DNA of 64,000 nt from Dipetalonema caudispina (taxonomy: Eukaryota > Nematoda > Chromadorea > Rhabditida > Onchocercidae), in assembly GCA_013365325.1 (NCBI GenBank), contig JABVXV010000054.1:1-64000 (forward strand), in the 5' to 3' direction. Under the pieces are notes generated by a model. It did not search any database. It saw only the letters and a program-made list of their open reading frames with translations, and was not told where the DNA came from. Below, piece by piece: positions 1-14,300 of the stretch (its first letter is position 1; each line of letters starts with the position of its first letter). The position numbers and the translations under genes were made by a program.

Positions 1-3000
1 AAATAGCTGTGTAAAGCATTTAACAAATCATTTTATTCAACAGCACAGAGCTTCATTTCATGGAAACTGATAAATGTAATTAATTCATAATTAAATTACA
101 AAAAATATTGCATAGTTTTTGAGTGTTTCTTTGAATTCAACTTTTTTTTATTTCATAAATATTTCTGAAAAATTATAAATTTCAATCTTTGAAATTAGTT
201 TTGCTATTGATACCCTTCAAAATAAATTCAACGAATTCTTCCTTAGTTACCAAAACTTCTTATCCTTAAAGCAGGAAGAAAAAAAATTTTTTTTTTTTTT
301 CCATCATCCAAGCATTTTCCATTCCTTTTTTCAGCAAATGAACTAATTGAAAACGACAGCTCACAATGAATCGCCACTTCGTTCACCATCGAAACGCTTT
401 TACAAAGTGGCGCTTGTTGAGTGTTAAAGGAAATGACAAAACGATAAAAAAGATTTCATAACTTATCGCTTGATTTATTCGTTGAAAAAAATCTTTTTTT
501 CTTTTTAGTTATAACGTTTAAAGAAATTTAAAATGAAAAATTTTTTCGAATATTTAATTTTTATTAAATTTGATTATTCTGATAAATATTATTGATAGTT
601 AGCTTGTATGATGTTATTATTTAATTCCATGTAAAATTTGAAAAGAATTTCATTCTTTCCTTCATTTGTTAACATACTGTTCAATTGCAATGTTACATCA
701 ACACTTTTGTAATTACTAATTTTCAATTGATAAATGATGAAATGCATTTAAGCGTGGAAAATTTAGTTTTCATTTGTTAGAAAGGAAGTCAGTGACAATA
801 TTAAAATAAATCTTAATTTTACACTTAAAATACTAAATTCAAAGTACGTGCAAGTTACATGTTTTGAACTTAAACATAAATCAAATTAATTAACAAATCA
901 GCAATATCGCAAGAAAGTAATGTGCACGTTGTAGTTTCCTTTGTTAGTATGAAAAACGAATATAAAAACAAAAAAAAAAAAAAAAAAATGGAAAAGAACT
1001 AAACGGAGAAAAATGTGCCAATGTAATTAGTCTTAACCAATGGGAAATGTTGCAATTTTCAACTAATTTAATGAACTATCCATAAAATTACGCTTAATAT
1101 TTACATGATTATCACGCAATCAATTTCCGCTTAATTGAAAATGAAATGTAAAGTAATTTTTTAGAGGAAATTCAGAAAATTATTAAATTGCTGCCGTGAA
1201 ATGAAATTTCATTATTTTCTACGTTGAATGTAAATTCGAAATAAATGAGAGTAGATTTCTGGTTTAGCTCTTTACTTCTTTTAAAAGATTAATATCATAA
1301 GAACATGCATTTGTCGTGTAAAAGAGTTGTTTCTAAGTTCTTTTAATAAAAAATTTTTTAATCGATTATCGTTTACATTTACTTATAGTATTACTTGAAC
1401 TATTAAATATTTAATAGTTCAAGGCATATTTAAACCGGAAATGAAACTCATAAAACAGCATTGCATTTGTTTAGTAAAATATTTTAAGACTGTAAACATT
1501 GCTGAGAAATTTTAATAACCCTCGGGAATTTCATTTTGCACTTAAAATTCTGAATTAGTTCAAGTGTCCTACCCCCTAACATTCAATTTTGTAAAAAAAA
1601 CAAAGTTTCCAAAAGATTTTTTCATGATAGTTTATGGCAAACACGAAAACGAAAATTTTTATGATGAAAATTGCCAGAACCAAAATTTTTTTTTAGTGAT
1701 TTAAAAAATCAGTCATCATTTAATTTTTCTTCTGCTTATATAAATATTTGAATAATGCAAAATTCAAAAGCTAATTTTAAAAAAAGATTGAAAATCACAT
1801 CAAATAAACTATCATCATCCATTCTTTGCTTGGAAGGAAAAATATTTATAAATACATAAATAAGTCTCATTTAAAAGCATTAGAGGAAAGAAGTAAATAG
1901 ATGAAGAAAAAGAGAAAGAGAGAGAGAGAGAGAGGGGAAAATAACTCGAGACCATCAAACTGCATACTTTTCATGAAGTTTGTGATACGGCGAAGAAGTT
2001 AATATCATTATTATCAAACCTTTTGAATTCAATGGGGAAAATTTTTGGATATTTGTGCATTTATATTCATGAAATTCAAGTTTCTTTGCATTCAAAATTT
2101 TTAATTTTGTTGTTAAATGAGTACTTGAGATTGTATTGTCAATGTTGATATTACTAATATGAGAACTTTAAATAGAAAATAAAGAAATATTGTAATCCAA
2201 CGAATCACTCTACAGTTTTCATTTGAAACGACAAACTTTAATTAACTCTAATTACAACACCTCTATCCTTTCATGTACTCTTTCTATGTGCCATGAAAAG
2301 ATGACTGTATATATTTGTGAAGATAATTATAAAATTAAAATTAACTTAAATTTCATTTTATATATAAATTTTTGTTTGTAAGATTATAATTGCACAAAAT
2401 TAATTTATTTTAAAATATTTTTTTGAAATCTCTGAATTGAACTATGCTAATTTTTTGTAAAATTGCTAAATATTTGCAAGTATCTGAAAACAAAGACAGG
2501 TGAAAAGTTAAAATCTCATTCTCTTGATATTTCATCATCACTTAATTGACGACAACAATCCTTTCAAAGCAAAGAATTGAAAACTAAAAATACTGAACTA
2601 ACCATTACATCAACGTTTACCATTCCATTTACAAACTCTAAATTTCAAGAAAAAGAAAAAATTTTAACCCAATAATACTATTTCTAAATATTATGCATTT
2701 TTGAACACTGCAAAAGACAAAACCGCCACATCATACTTTAAATGATCGTTGGAATCATTTTGATCATCGGAAAGAATTCATTTCATATAAATTATATACT
2801 AAGATTAATGGAATCAATATAGTAAATGATATTTTGCTTTTATTTTCAATTAACTTTAACAGTCATTTTGAAATGTTAAAAGATCAAAATCAATTCTTTA
2901 TCTTAGAAATTGCAGATTTTTTTTTTTTTCGCCACCATTTTAAGTCTGATAGTGAATTATTAAAGATGGAGTTCAGTTGCACATGGATGAAAATTCACAC

Positions 3001-4400
3001 TAAATCAATAAAAATTTATATCAAATTGCCACTTGAATTGGATTTCATATGCTAAACGATGGCGGTGTTGTCAACAGCTTAGAGATGCTTATCCTTTCTA
3101 CCTTTCGTCTCTTAAACACTTCTTTCATTCATCTTTGGAACTAATGAAATCAAATAAAACTACAACATTCTTCCTGCATTTCTTCCTAAATTTCTCCCGC
3201 AGGACATTTTCATTCACTTTTAAACTCATCCATAAATATACTCTTGCATCGTAATTCTTTCTGTCCTTTTTCATTAATTTTTTTCTTTTTTCTTTTTCAT
3301 TTTTTTTTTTTCTTTCCTTAAAGCAGTTCAAATGAATTTATTTTTCACTGACATTTAGTCTTTCCATTTTAGTGGCAAATTTTTTACTACTACATATATC
3401 TTTTCATTCAAACAAAATGAAAACTTATCTATGCTTACTGCATGTCAAAATTGATCCCATGAGATTTTTTTTTTTTTTTGCCCTCCCTTTTCGAACTATT
3501 TTTCATCACCAATTGATTTCGTTCAAGTTGATGAACAATAGTGGGATTAATCTTTCCTTTCCAATTTTTAAATCTTTTGCTATCTTTTTCATACTTTTAA
3601 ATTCTGAAACTATACCATTTGTTGTATTCTCCAAATAGATACACAAAAAAAAATATTTTTTGGAGTGTAAATTTACACATTGCGATAATAATTTAACAAA
3701 TGCAATGTAATAAAGGAAATTTTCATAATGATATATACAGGAGATTTTTTATGAACGTTCGTTCGGGGGATAAATGCAAATACAAACTATTCGATAATCT
3801 ATTTTTATGCATTATATGCTTTCTCGTCTCGATAATCGATATTTGCTATCAAAAACTTATAGAATTATTGATAGTAATATTGAAAGCACATGTTAGAATG
3901 AGTTACTCCCAAATGATTTTCGAATAAAACTTTTTAAAAATGAAACGAAATGTTTCAAGCAATGTTAAATTCATCTACTTCCCAGGGAAGATTCATTTTG
4001 AAAAAATATGGACTTCTGATTATTGTGCGCTAATTTTATTGCTTGATAAAAGATCTCCAAAATACCCTCAGAATTCGATTTCTCTCTCCCTCTCTCTCTC
4101 TCACTCTCTCTATCTATTTATCAGTTACTAAACAGATCGATGTATCCGGTTATTCAGATTATTCACTGACTAATGATAACGTATCCAAACATTAAATAAT
4201 ATTATGAGTGAATTTCTAAGGTGAGATTTATAATATTAGACTTAAAACTACTGTTCGTCTAATACTGCCAGTTTGTTTGCTAATGATAATTTTTAGTAAA
4301 AATAAAAAAAAAAAAAAAGATTTTAAATTAGGTATTAAAACAGATGGATCAGTAATCTTTGAGTTTAAATATAAATTGAAATATTTCAAAATTTTTTCAG
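1..4400. other. non-coding stretch
   Basis: No exon could be supported on either strand. The sequence is AT-rich with homopolymer runs, a GA microsatellite near 1910-1935 and a CT microsatellite near 4079-4112. Later exons of the minus-strand Cys-loop channel gene could be hidden here, but I could not recognise their conserved motifs. Confidence 0.5.
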
Positions 4401-4416
4401 GGCAATACCATTCATT

Positions 4417-4614
4417 ATGTGTGCTTTTTTTTTTTCCTTATTCTTCGTTATCATGTTCAGTGCATCAGCTAATTATTATAATTTAGAAGTTGAAAATGCC
4501 ATTAAAAGGCAATTTAGCAAAACATTTCCCATTCCACTATCGAGAAAAATTGCTGCAAAACAATTTTCCAAGCATCTTCGCCAATTTTCTCCTTTTCATG
4601 AAATTATTGAATAA
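4417..4614 (+). CDS. small secreted peptide candidate, 65 aa
   Basis: A single open exon starts at the ATG at 4417, 16 bases after a strong acceptor-like TTTTTTCAG ending at 4400, as expected for a spliced-leader trans-spliced message. Residues 1-18 (MCAFFFSLFFVIMFSASA) form a convincing signal peptide. The mature part is basic, has no cysteine, and carries a dibasic KR about 13 residues after the predicted cleavage site, followed by QFSK; a second QFSK occurs near residue 48. A secreted peptide or neuropeptide-like precursor is an inference from signal peptide, size and the dibasic site. No family was recognised. It would sit antisense to the first intron of the minus-strand Cys-loop channel gene. 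A chance ORF in AT-rich DNA is the main alternative. Confidence 0.4.
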   Translation: MCAFFFSLFFVIMFSASANYYNLEVENAIKRQFSKTFPIPLSRKIAAKQFSKHLRQFSPFHEIIE

Positions 4615-4749
4615 TTTTGATTTTTTATCAACTGAAGAGGTTTTTCTCATACAGTCTAAAAAAATTTCGAAAATTTTTGAATCTTTAAATTGATTTCAAA
4701 AAAATGATTTAAATTTTAAAAAATGCATGAATGTAAATGATAGACTTAC

Positions 4750-5032
4750 AAGGAAGACGATATTTGTTATAACCGGTGCCATTGAGCAGTTGATCCATGA
4801 TAACCGTCTCAGTACTACAATTCCGTCGTTGCACAGCACTGTTTCTATCGGATGAATCGTTTTTATCCTTCTGTTGTTCATCATCCAGAACATCTCCCCA
4901 GAAGACATCAGCCGGCTTTTGATTCTCATCCAAATCATTATCCAAATATTCATAATCACTATCATCGATAGCTACTACGATATCTTCAGTGATTAACGAC
5001 CAGGCAGCAAACATGATTATATAAAAACCCAT
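4750..5032 (-). CDS. Cys-loop ligand-gated ion channel subunit, first exon only
   Basis: The exon opens with ATG at 5032 and ends at 4750 with a good donor (GTAAGT), phase 1, giving 94 residues. Residues 1-21 look like a signal peptide (MGFYIIMFAAW...). An acidic Asp/Glu-rich spacer of about 45 residues follows. The last residues, MDQLLNGTGYNKYRLP, match the start of the extracellular ligand-binding domain of Cys-loop receptors, where a LL...YD.R.RP pattern is typical; the next codon starts with T, fitting Ser. The NGT and NCS sequons are possible N-glycosylation sites. The rest of the ligand-binding domain, the Cys loop and four membrane helices must be encoded at lower coordinates or beyond the left edge; I did not find them. 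Subfamily (GABA-, glutamate- or other anion- or cation-gated) cannot be told from this piece. Confidence 0.6.
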
Positions 5033-8000
5033 TAATGCAAATATCAGAAATCACAATTCTTCGTTTACTTCTCCAGTAATCAGAAATTTAACGATAAGCA
5101 GAGGTAGAATTTGACAAGATGGATAGGTTTATTTGATTTGTAAATAATTAATAAAAGAAAATACTTAAGAGGAGAAGATACAGAATAATATTTGATTTTT
5201 GGAAAAAAACCTGAAATATTCCATGAAATAATTTTAAATTAAATATATACAATCAATTATGGAAAATGACAGCAGCAATTATAGCGCATAATAGCAACAG
5301 CAATATAAGAATTGATTGAGCAAAATATGTGAATAAAAATTGAAAATTGATCAAAATGACCTTTGAATAAATATTAAGCCTGAAAATCACTTATAAACGG
5401 AAGGCGATATTCTGCAAGCGGCAAAAGCAATCGTATCGGATAGATAGAGAAGTATAGATTGTATGTCATATCTTTTCGGCTTTGATAGATAATTAACCAC
5501 GCCTATTTGTGAAATGGAGAAGTAGGACGGATAATGGCTATCGTCATGGCCTTTGTATTGACCTAACTACGCTAAGTTTTTTTGGACAATAATAATGTTT
5601 CACAGTGATCGAATTAGGAAACTAAAGGTAATAGTATCATCATTCTGGTATGTATTTTTTAACCTAAATTTATCTTTTTTTTTTTGAACAAAAAAGTTAG
5701 GGCAGAAAGCAAAGATGGGAAGAACTAACTTGTATACTTTAAATTGACGAAACGATTTTGTCGAGGAAAAGGAAGGAAATTCAGAGAAGAACAAATATGA
5801 AGAGTAGTTCTTTGATGGGGAAAAAACTGAGGTACTTGTATTTAAAATCTAAACGTCAAATTCTTATCCGAGTCCATTAACAGAATATTAAGAAATAATA
5901 AGAAACTATTTCCGGAAGTAAGATTTGATGATACTCTTTGGTTTCTCACATTTATTATTTACTTCGAAGCAACAGTTCCTTCTCTTCCAGAATTTTTGAT
6001 TTACTTCTAACTATTCCATCTTCTTCTTCTTCTTTTTTATTTTTATTTCGGTTTAATTTCTGTGCTCACTTGGATAAATTGTTCGATAAAGCAATTAGTG
6101 CATATTATTTGTTTTTCGGATACTAAGCGTGCACATGTGCCCACTATATTAAAGTTGAAATTAATAAAATATCAAAATTTTCTCCCTAACTTTTGTGTCA
6201 AAATTGAAAGGTCAGACCGTATCACAAATGGTCAAATAAAGTTCATTAAATGATTATAAAAAAAAATTTATAAAGTTGAAACGCGAACAAAAAATACAAG
6301 CAATCTATTTCAGATTAATACAGTTCATAAGGAAATTGAAAATTAGCAGTGAAATGGGAACTTATAAACTCTTAACAAAATTTCCAAAGTCAATGAGGAA
6401 ATAATTTTATCAAATCTTTCCTAGAAATCAAGCTCGTTTAATATGGCAAGTTAATTTTCATAGTTATATTACTTTTTCTGATTAATATTTACTTTGCCAA
6501 CTTTCACATTTTTCACTTATTAAAAATTCTAAAATTAGTTTCTCAAATGCTCGAAGCAATCATCAGATTAATTAACAATAATTTTTTTTTTTTTTTCTAG
6601 GTGTACTAAAAAAAAAAAAATTAACTGAGCGTGTGCGCTCTTATGAATGCTGAGGTATACAACTATCAATTAAGAAATTTTGTGCGCTTCAATCCATGAT
6701 AATCCCATATTTTATTTTATAATTTGTAGCATTAGTTAAAATGCGGTATAGCATCGAGGGCGGGGGATGGGATCTGTAGTTATGATAATAGGAAGAAACA
6801 AACGAACAAGGAGTTTATCAGGTCAAGTATTTGAAGTTTTACCATTTCAGTTCTGAATCCAAACTAAATCTTGAAGATTACTGAGACTCACTTTCACCCA
6901 TTCACCGTGACTTTTACGACTTCAAATCATTATTTTAAGTTATCATAATCCTTTGGCACAATTATTACTTCATGCATACATTTTTACCCATGAAACTCTT
7001 ACAAATTTCAAAAAAATCCAAATTTTTGTTCAACAACACGAGAAATTTAGAAGATATCAAAATGTGAATATCATTTTATGCACGAATTATTGTCAATGTG
7101 TGATATGAAATACAAAAATATTCTCTATGCGATTAAGAGGATTCAGATGCCAAATATACAGAAGTCTACTGACAAATATAGTACTGTGTTTTCTGAAAAA
7201 GTGACACATAATAAGAAGTGATTTTTTTGAGAGATGTGAACTATTAGAAGGTCTCGGTACTTTCCCTCGAGATTTAGATCAGTTTTAGTTTGCAATTTTT
7301 TGATGGATCTAGCTCTCACATTGATGCTTAAACGAAAAGAAAATCAGGGCTGTCAAATGATTTCTTTGACTGAATACTGAAATTAAAAGTTTCGAAATGA
7401 TAGAAATCAATTTAAGTATTAGTGAAAGGTAGGAAGTGCTAAATTCCAATTAAGGAAGACAATAAAAGAGGGTTGAATGTTGCTATTCTAACTTAAATTG
7501 ATATTTGCAATCAGTCCTAATTGATTAGCAAAGATAATATGATTAGGTCTATGTCTGGGTCAAATATCATGATGTTGAAAAGCAGGAATTGTATTTTACC
7601 TTTTCATCAGTAAAACCATTCTTGCAAATGGAAGTGAATGAGATTTTTCTGTTGAAGGCATAAATTATTTTCAAGGTACTGCTATTTTAGCTCAGGTGGA
7701 GAAAAAATTAAGCAATTCAACAAGGATGATTTTTGCTCGATCGATTTTTTTTATTCACGTTATTTTCAAATTTTCAGTTTTTGCTTCAGACTAATACATT
7801 AAAAGCAAATAACCGCAATTGGCATGATAGTAAGTAATTAGTAATAAACGATAATAATTAAAAGGACAAAAGTACAAAATTTTGCACAAATAATTAATTA
7901 TCAATAAGAATTTTTTGTTGCTTTTTAAAATAAAATATTAATCTGCTAAATTTCTAAACTTTTAAACAAATGCTTAAATGTTCACAATTAACATTACAGG

Positions 8001-11000
8001 AAGAAGAGAAGTGATCACAGTTCATCATAGCAAAAAAAAGTTTGTGCTGAATGTGTAGCACTAATTATGGGAAATAAAAGAAAGCGACATTTTTGACATT
8101 TTGGCAAGAATTTCCTCATCAGAAAAGCACTAAATGCCAGTTCATCCCTTTTACCGCTAAAACAACTAAATTAGCTAAATCATCCCTAATGTTTACTTCA
8201 TTTAGTAAATGTATGCATCTAATATCAAAAGTTTGTCACATTTGGACCATTGCATTCGCCTATCGGTTGTAAAATTCCTTTGGGACATGACATTTTATCA
8301 TTGATTGTTCACAGCCCCACTGAAATGGAAATAATGCTGAAACTGTAAGGAAAGTTAAGGATGAAATAAAAAAAAAATGATGACAACTGCGCAAAATGTT
8401 TAGCAAGAAAATTAATTTTAGAAATTGTTAAGATGAAATTAAGGGATTGATACTGATTTGCTGGGAAAATAAAAAAGGTTAACTTTTTTTGATTTTTTTT
8501 TCGCTCTTGAAGAGCTATTACTGAATTAATTAAATTTATGAAGTTTTATGAAAAATAAAGCAATAAATGAATTACAAACAAAACTTCGTTACTCATTTCT
8601 GCAATAAAACGATGAAATTTAAGAAAAAAAAAATGAAATATTTCGAACTTTAGAAAACTTAATTATTTCGATATTTTATATCGAAAGGCGGTAACCTTTA
8701 TGATCAACAATTCGGAGTAATAGCTCTTTATATCTTTAATGATAGCAATTTACCTATCAAAAGAATTAAGAAATGAGCCACCAATTTGTAATAATTGTCG
8801 AGTGGATGATATGCTCTTCTTTGAAAGATTTCAATCATCCCAAAATTCATCCTCATGAGATTTTTATTAGTTATTTAATTAGATGTATTAGTAATTGTTA
8901 CATGCTTCATTCCTATTATTTGATAGATAAAATCAATGGAATAGATAAAATTGTAATAATAAAACGACCAATGAATTGTTTATTTTAAAGGCGATGAAAG
9001 AAATAAACGATTGAGTGTTCTTTGTCATTTTCTGACCATTTCTGATCATTAATTTGTTCATTGTATGATTAAAAGAAGCGTAGATAAGTGGAAATGATTG
9101 GCACTTTTGCATTTTATTATTGCTTGAATATCAGAGAAATCAAACATTAGCAGTCTTTTTTTTTTTTTTTTTTTTTCTCTTGAAGTATAAACTGAAGGGT
9201 TTGTAAGCTTTCTACTTCATTTTACTAAAATTTCCTGACAACCGCATAAAATTTAACTGAAACAAATGGAACAATGAACTTAGCGGCTTAGGATTGACAA
9301 CGAAAATATAAACTTTCATTTCTTACTCATAGAAAGAAGAAAAAACGCCCACAATTCAATAAATCGAAATACGAACAACAAAATTTGATATACATACATA
9401 TATGTATACACATAAAATTTTAATGATTATAATTTAGAAATATTTCAAATTTTTTAAATTTTTATCGCTTTCATATTTATCAACAGGTTAGTTGAAAAGT
9501 TCAAACAAGCCTTTTCACTTCCAAAAAAAAAAAAGTTAAAATATTTGCTGGGGAAGTTTTGATTGCCAAAAATTCATCGTTCAACTATTATTTATATTTT
9601 TACCTCGAAATTAAGCAAGTGATTGCCGAGACAATGTGAAGATTTTGATATCAAATTTAAGTTCAAAAATAACATCGTTTCCTTAAATGCTCAAAAGAAA
9701 GACTGTAAAATAATCATGTTGAATCTTATAGAATTTTCAACAACCTGAATTAAGATATAATGCAAACTTTGTGCTCTTAATAGTTGGGTAAAATTGTTGG
9801 GGGAATTTCGATTGAAAAATAGTTAAACAATGCTACTACGATTATTTAGTGACGTGAAAAATATATGTAAAGTGAGAGAATGTTAAATTCAATTCTTGCT
9901 CCGTTTAATTTCATAAATGAAATTCAAAGTGTTAGTAATTGTGGTTTCTTACAACTCTAATTATTTATTAATTTATTTCAAGCTGTTTGTTAGCACAAAA
10001 ATTTTAAACGATTCATAGCATTCATTTTCTTTCTGAAAGTTTACCCAACCGTACTTTTATAATGAATTAGTAAGAAGCTAAAAATGACATTTCTTTGTAA
10101 ACACTTAAAATGCTAACTTTTTCGCAAAAAAAAAAAAAATCTTTTCGTGGCGCAAAAGAAATGAAAATTGTGCGCTTTAAGTCAACGTTCATACCTTTTA
10201 CAATAACAACAACAGTGATTTTTGCAATTGAAATGCAATTAGTAATTTAATAAAGAAGCACATAATAGCCCAACATTTGAAATGAGCTATTTTTGAGTCT
10301 GTAAAGGATCAAATTTGGACCCTTAATGGTAATCTTGGCAGTAAAGATGGCTACAATTAAAGTTTGAGTAAAATTAATCAACTGCTTTTAAATTTCCAAA
10401 AATCATAGATGTAGACAAACAGGAATCATTTCTCTTTTTTTTTTTTTTTTTTTGTTTTTATAAAAAGAAATGTCGAATGAACTGAATAATTCTTAAAAAT
10501 TGAATGCGTATTCAAGAAAAAAGAAACAAAGCATCGATATTTGAATATTATATAGAAATTATTTTAAATTAAAAAATAATTGAAAAGTATATTAAACAGC
10601 TGAAAGTCCAGCAAAGGATGTTTTTAAATGATTTAAAAAGTGAAATTTTTCAAATTTTGCAAAATTGCTTCAGAATATTGGAGATCGATGTGAGTAGAGA
10701 AATGAGTGCAAGTCATCCTATTAACATTTAATGAACAACTGATAGCACTTGCAAATAAGCTTTCAGAATCAATAATGATGCGTAAGTAGTAGAAGAGACA
10801 AAAGCGCCTTGACTACCTTTTAAGGAAATTTTAGGAAAACAATGCTAATTTAATTTAGATTTGTCCTGTTTTTAGAATACCAATCTTATCTCTCTTCTTG
10901 ACATGAAATGATAGTAACTAACAAATCCATTTTCAAAAAGGCTTAGGGACAATTAAAATTAATATTTTAAGGATATCTTATGCATTCTTAGCCGTCAAAT

Positions 11001-11360
11001 CAAATTATTCACCAGTTGAAAGTGAAAATAGAATTTGAAGTGCACATAAATGAGCATTATAACATAACAATAATATTGGCAAGTAAAAATTAGACCTAAT
11101 AAATGGTACAAATTGTGGAAAAAAAAATTGAAGAATGATTAGCTGCTTCAGAATTATCAAACTGAGGCAGATTAAATTGGCAAAAATATTTGATATCATT
11201 CGTAAAAAGCACAAAAATGGATCAGGAATTTATTTGTAACAGGCGGAAAATTCACTGAATTTCAAATAGTCCCATTGAGAGCGTTTATCCATTCAGCTAT
11301 GTTGTTGTTATGGAATATCCTAATTATATTCATTGGATATATGGCCATAATTAACATTAG
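5033..11360. other. intergenic stretch, nothing coding seen
   Basis: About 6.3 kb upstream of the Cys-loop first exon and downstream of the claudin-like gene. Only short unsupported ORFs, poly-A and poly-T runs (for example near 9158-9176 and 10436-10453) and no recognisable RNA gene. Confidence 0.5.
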
Positions 11361-14300
11361 TTAAGCACTTGTAACTCGATAAGTGTGTTCGCGAACGTAA
11401 GCCATTGGTGGTGATGTCCTCGATGGTGCTGCATTGTACTTTTCTAGAAGCGGTGGATCAGCATCTGAGCGAAAATGTGTACCAGAACTGAAGATAGGGA
11501 TTTGATCAGATTTCCTGCAAATGCTAATAGTTTTGATCAGTATGATTTATACTAATTTTGAAGTTCTAAAAATGGCGAGCCTTTTCTTATCAGACCACTA
11601 TTGTCAAAGTTGAAGAATACTAAATGAAAAATAACTTCAAATTTGATTTATCCGAAAATTACAAAAATGTTAGTTGAGCTAATAACTCTAGCATAAATCT
11701 TCTTTCAGCATTAATATTCACTTGTGATTTCACCCTAATCTAATCAAAGGTTAATGGTAGGATATGAGAGGAATTGAAAGAAGAAGAATGTTTGAGTAAA
11801 ATCTATTTCTTTGATTGTTACTGATTTTATTGATTTGAACAAAAAAGAACCGTTTTGCTTGAGCTAATGCTTTTCATTTGTATAGCAAAATTAGACAGTA
11901 CGTAAAATATGAGTAAAAATGTGAAAAGATTTCATTACTCATTTTAAAATAAAATTAATAATTTGAATAGATAATTTTTTCGATCTGATAAGAAGCTAAC
12001 TAATAATTATATACTTTTAAGTGGAAAAATTTGATATCTCTGAAAAGGAAACGGTTATAATAGCTGTCACTTCTGTCATCCCTGTCACTTCTGTTACCTC
12101 TATCACTGATACTGCAATGAAATCGAGTATAAAATACAAATGAGAGCAGCCTACTTGATTATTCTAAGTTAAACTCTAAACTATCAGGGAAGGTCATGTA
12201 AATTGTTATGTAAACAGATATCTTTCAGGGATCCAGCTAACGAACTTAAATGGAGCGGTGAATTAAAGGAACTAAATTTGAAATACACAGATTTTTTATT
12301 TTAAATTGCCAAAAATTCAACCATTTTTTCCGATAAAAATATATCATTGGTCTACAAAATGTTATGTTAAGTTAAATATGTCTTAAGGGTAGCGATAGGA
12401 TTGATAAAACATTATACGGTACCGCATAGTTAGTTATTAAAAGATAATTCACTTGGCAAATATAAGATTAGCTGGACATCTTAATTTAGCCAAGGATATT
12501 ATGCAGCATATGGACAAAGTTAATTTTAAAAAGATCACTAAAATTTATCAAAATTATGATTGAAAAGGATTAAATCTCCGGATTCATTTCGGAATTTAGG
12601 AATGAACGAGTTGAGTAATTGTTGTTATCGAGATTTCCGGTATCAACCGTAACTATACTTCAAGAAAACTTTTATAAGTGCAAAAAATTCTCACCGAGAG
12701 GAATATCGTTCCGTGAAAAATTTATAGGTGGTTAGTAAGGTGAACAGAAAAGCAACCATCCAACATAATGTACCCATCAGATGCACATAAAACGCATAAC
12801 CGATCCGTTGCTAAAATGCAGAGGTGGTAGAATTCGGAATGAGTCAAATTTTAGAATTTGATAGCAAATTTTGAGGAATGAAAATTTAGATTTAATTGGG
12901 AAACTCCATATATGGAATATAAGAGATGAGAATACAATAAATTGCCGTTGTTATTTTATATTCAGAAATCGTCATTTTTTCTCAGAAATTTTAAAAATTT
13001 AAATATGAAAACTTTGAAAAAATCCAATATAAGGCATACGATTTCGATCTGAAACGCTGTGAAATTTCATCAGTATTAACAGCAAAGTTTAACTATTAAA
13101 TTCATTTTGATTAGTGGCGATAAATTTAAAGGAATAAAACTAACTTCATAACTGCCAACCATTCCTTGCACAAAACGATTGTCTACTCTGTTTGCCGCCA
13201 GGAAGAAGACGCCATCGGCAATCAGTGAACATAGCACTACGACAATCGAAATTTAATAAATGGTAATTAATTTTATTTAAATTAAACTCATCTATCCATT
13301 GTTTAATAATTATCAAAACTTGGCCCAATTTTACATTATTTCGAATGATTACAAACATTTCAAAATACAGTTATACTAGTAGTCATTAATTAAAAATAAA
13401 AGATCGGAATATGTAAAAATGTATCCGCTTAGCATTAAAATAAATTTTAAGTAATTTGAATTGGATTGTAATTAATTTAATTACTCAAGCTTGATTACTT
13501 TGTCAGATTTATTTTATTATATTTTGAAAAATCAAACTAAAGCTTGAATGAAATTTAATGAAAAAAGCTTACAAGCCAGAAAAAGTGAAACAGTGAAAAC
13601 AAATGCTGTCGGTCGAAAGCATGGAATACAAATTCCGGCACATAATGAAATAAATGCAAGGAATTGTGAAAAGAGAATGAAAAAAAGAATTGCTTTATGC
13701 CATGCTGAAATGGAAACTTATCAGATCAGTTCATATTGATAATTTGATCAATTTCAAACAATTTCTGTATCTGATATCAATAATGTCTCGAAGTGAATGA
13801 TTCTAAAAAAAGTATTTGTATTATCGATAGTGATACTACTACTGCATCTGGACTTTGGCATTCGAGAAAATATGATGTTAATTCTCAGGTATCATTTGCG
13901 GATGGACAATTAAAACTTTAAATTTTAAAAAAATTTAAAGAAAAAGTAAGAAATGTTACCCCAAAATCGATGATGTTCAGATTCACCAGCAGCCCCATCT
14001 TCGTCGATATTATTTAGAGTATTCTCGATTACCAGTTCTGCACTACGATCGAACTTATACATGCAATGCAATGGTTCTTCAGCATAGAAATCAGCCACAG
14101 CAACGACATGCTTTTCCGCTCGAGTACAATCCCACCAAAGGCCATGCTTAATTAGTACTTTAATTAATATATGGAATTGAATTTTTAGAGTTATCTAATG
14201 AACGTTAAGCCAGATAAACAGTACAAGGCTGATAAAAGGACAATTACTCAGCCTTAGAAAATAACCGACAAGTTTGGATATAATATAAAGGTGGTACTAC

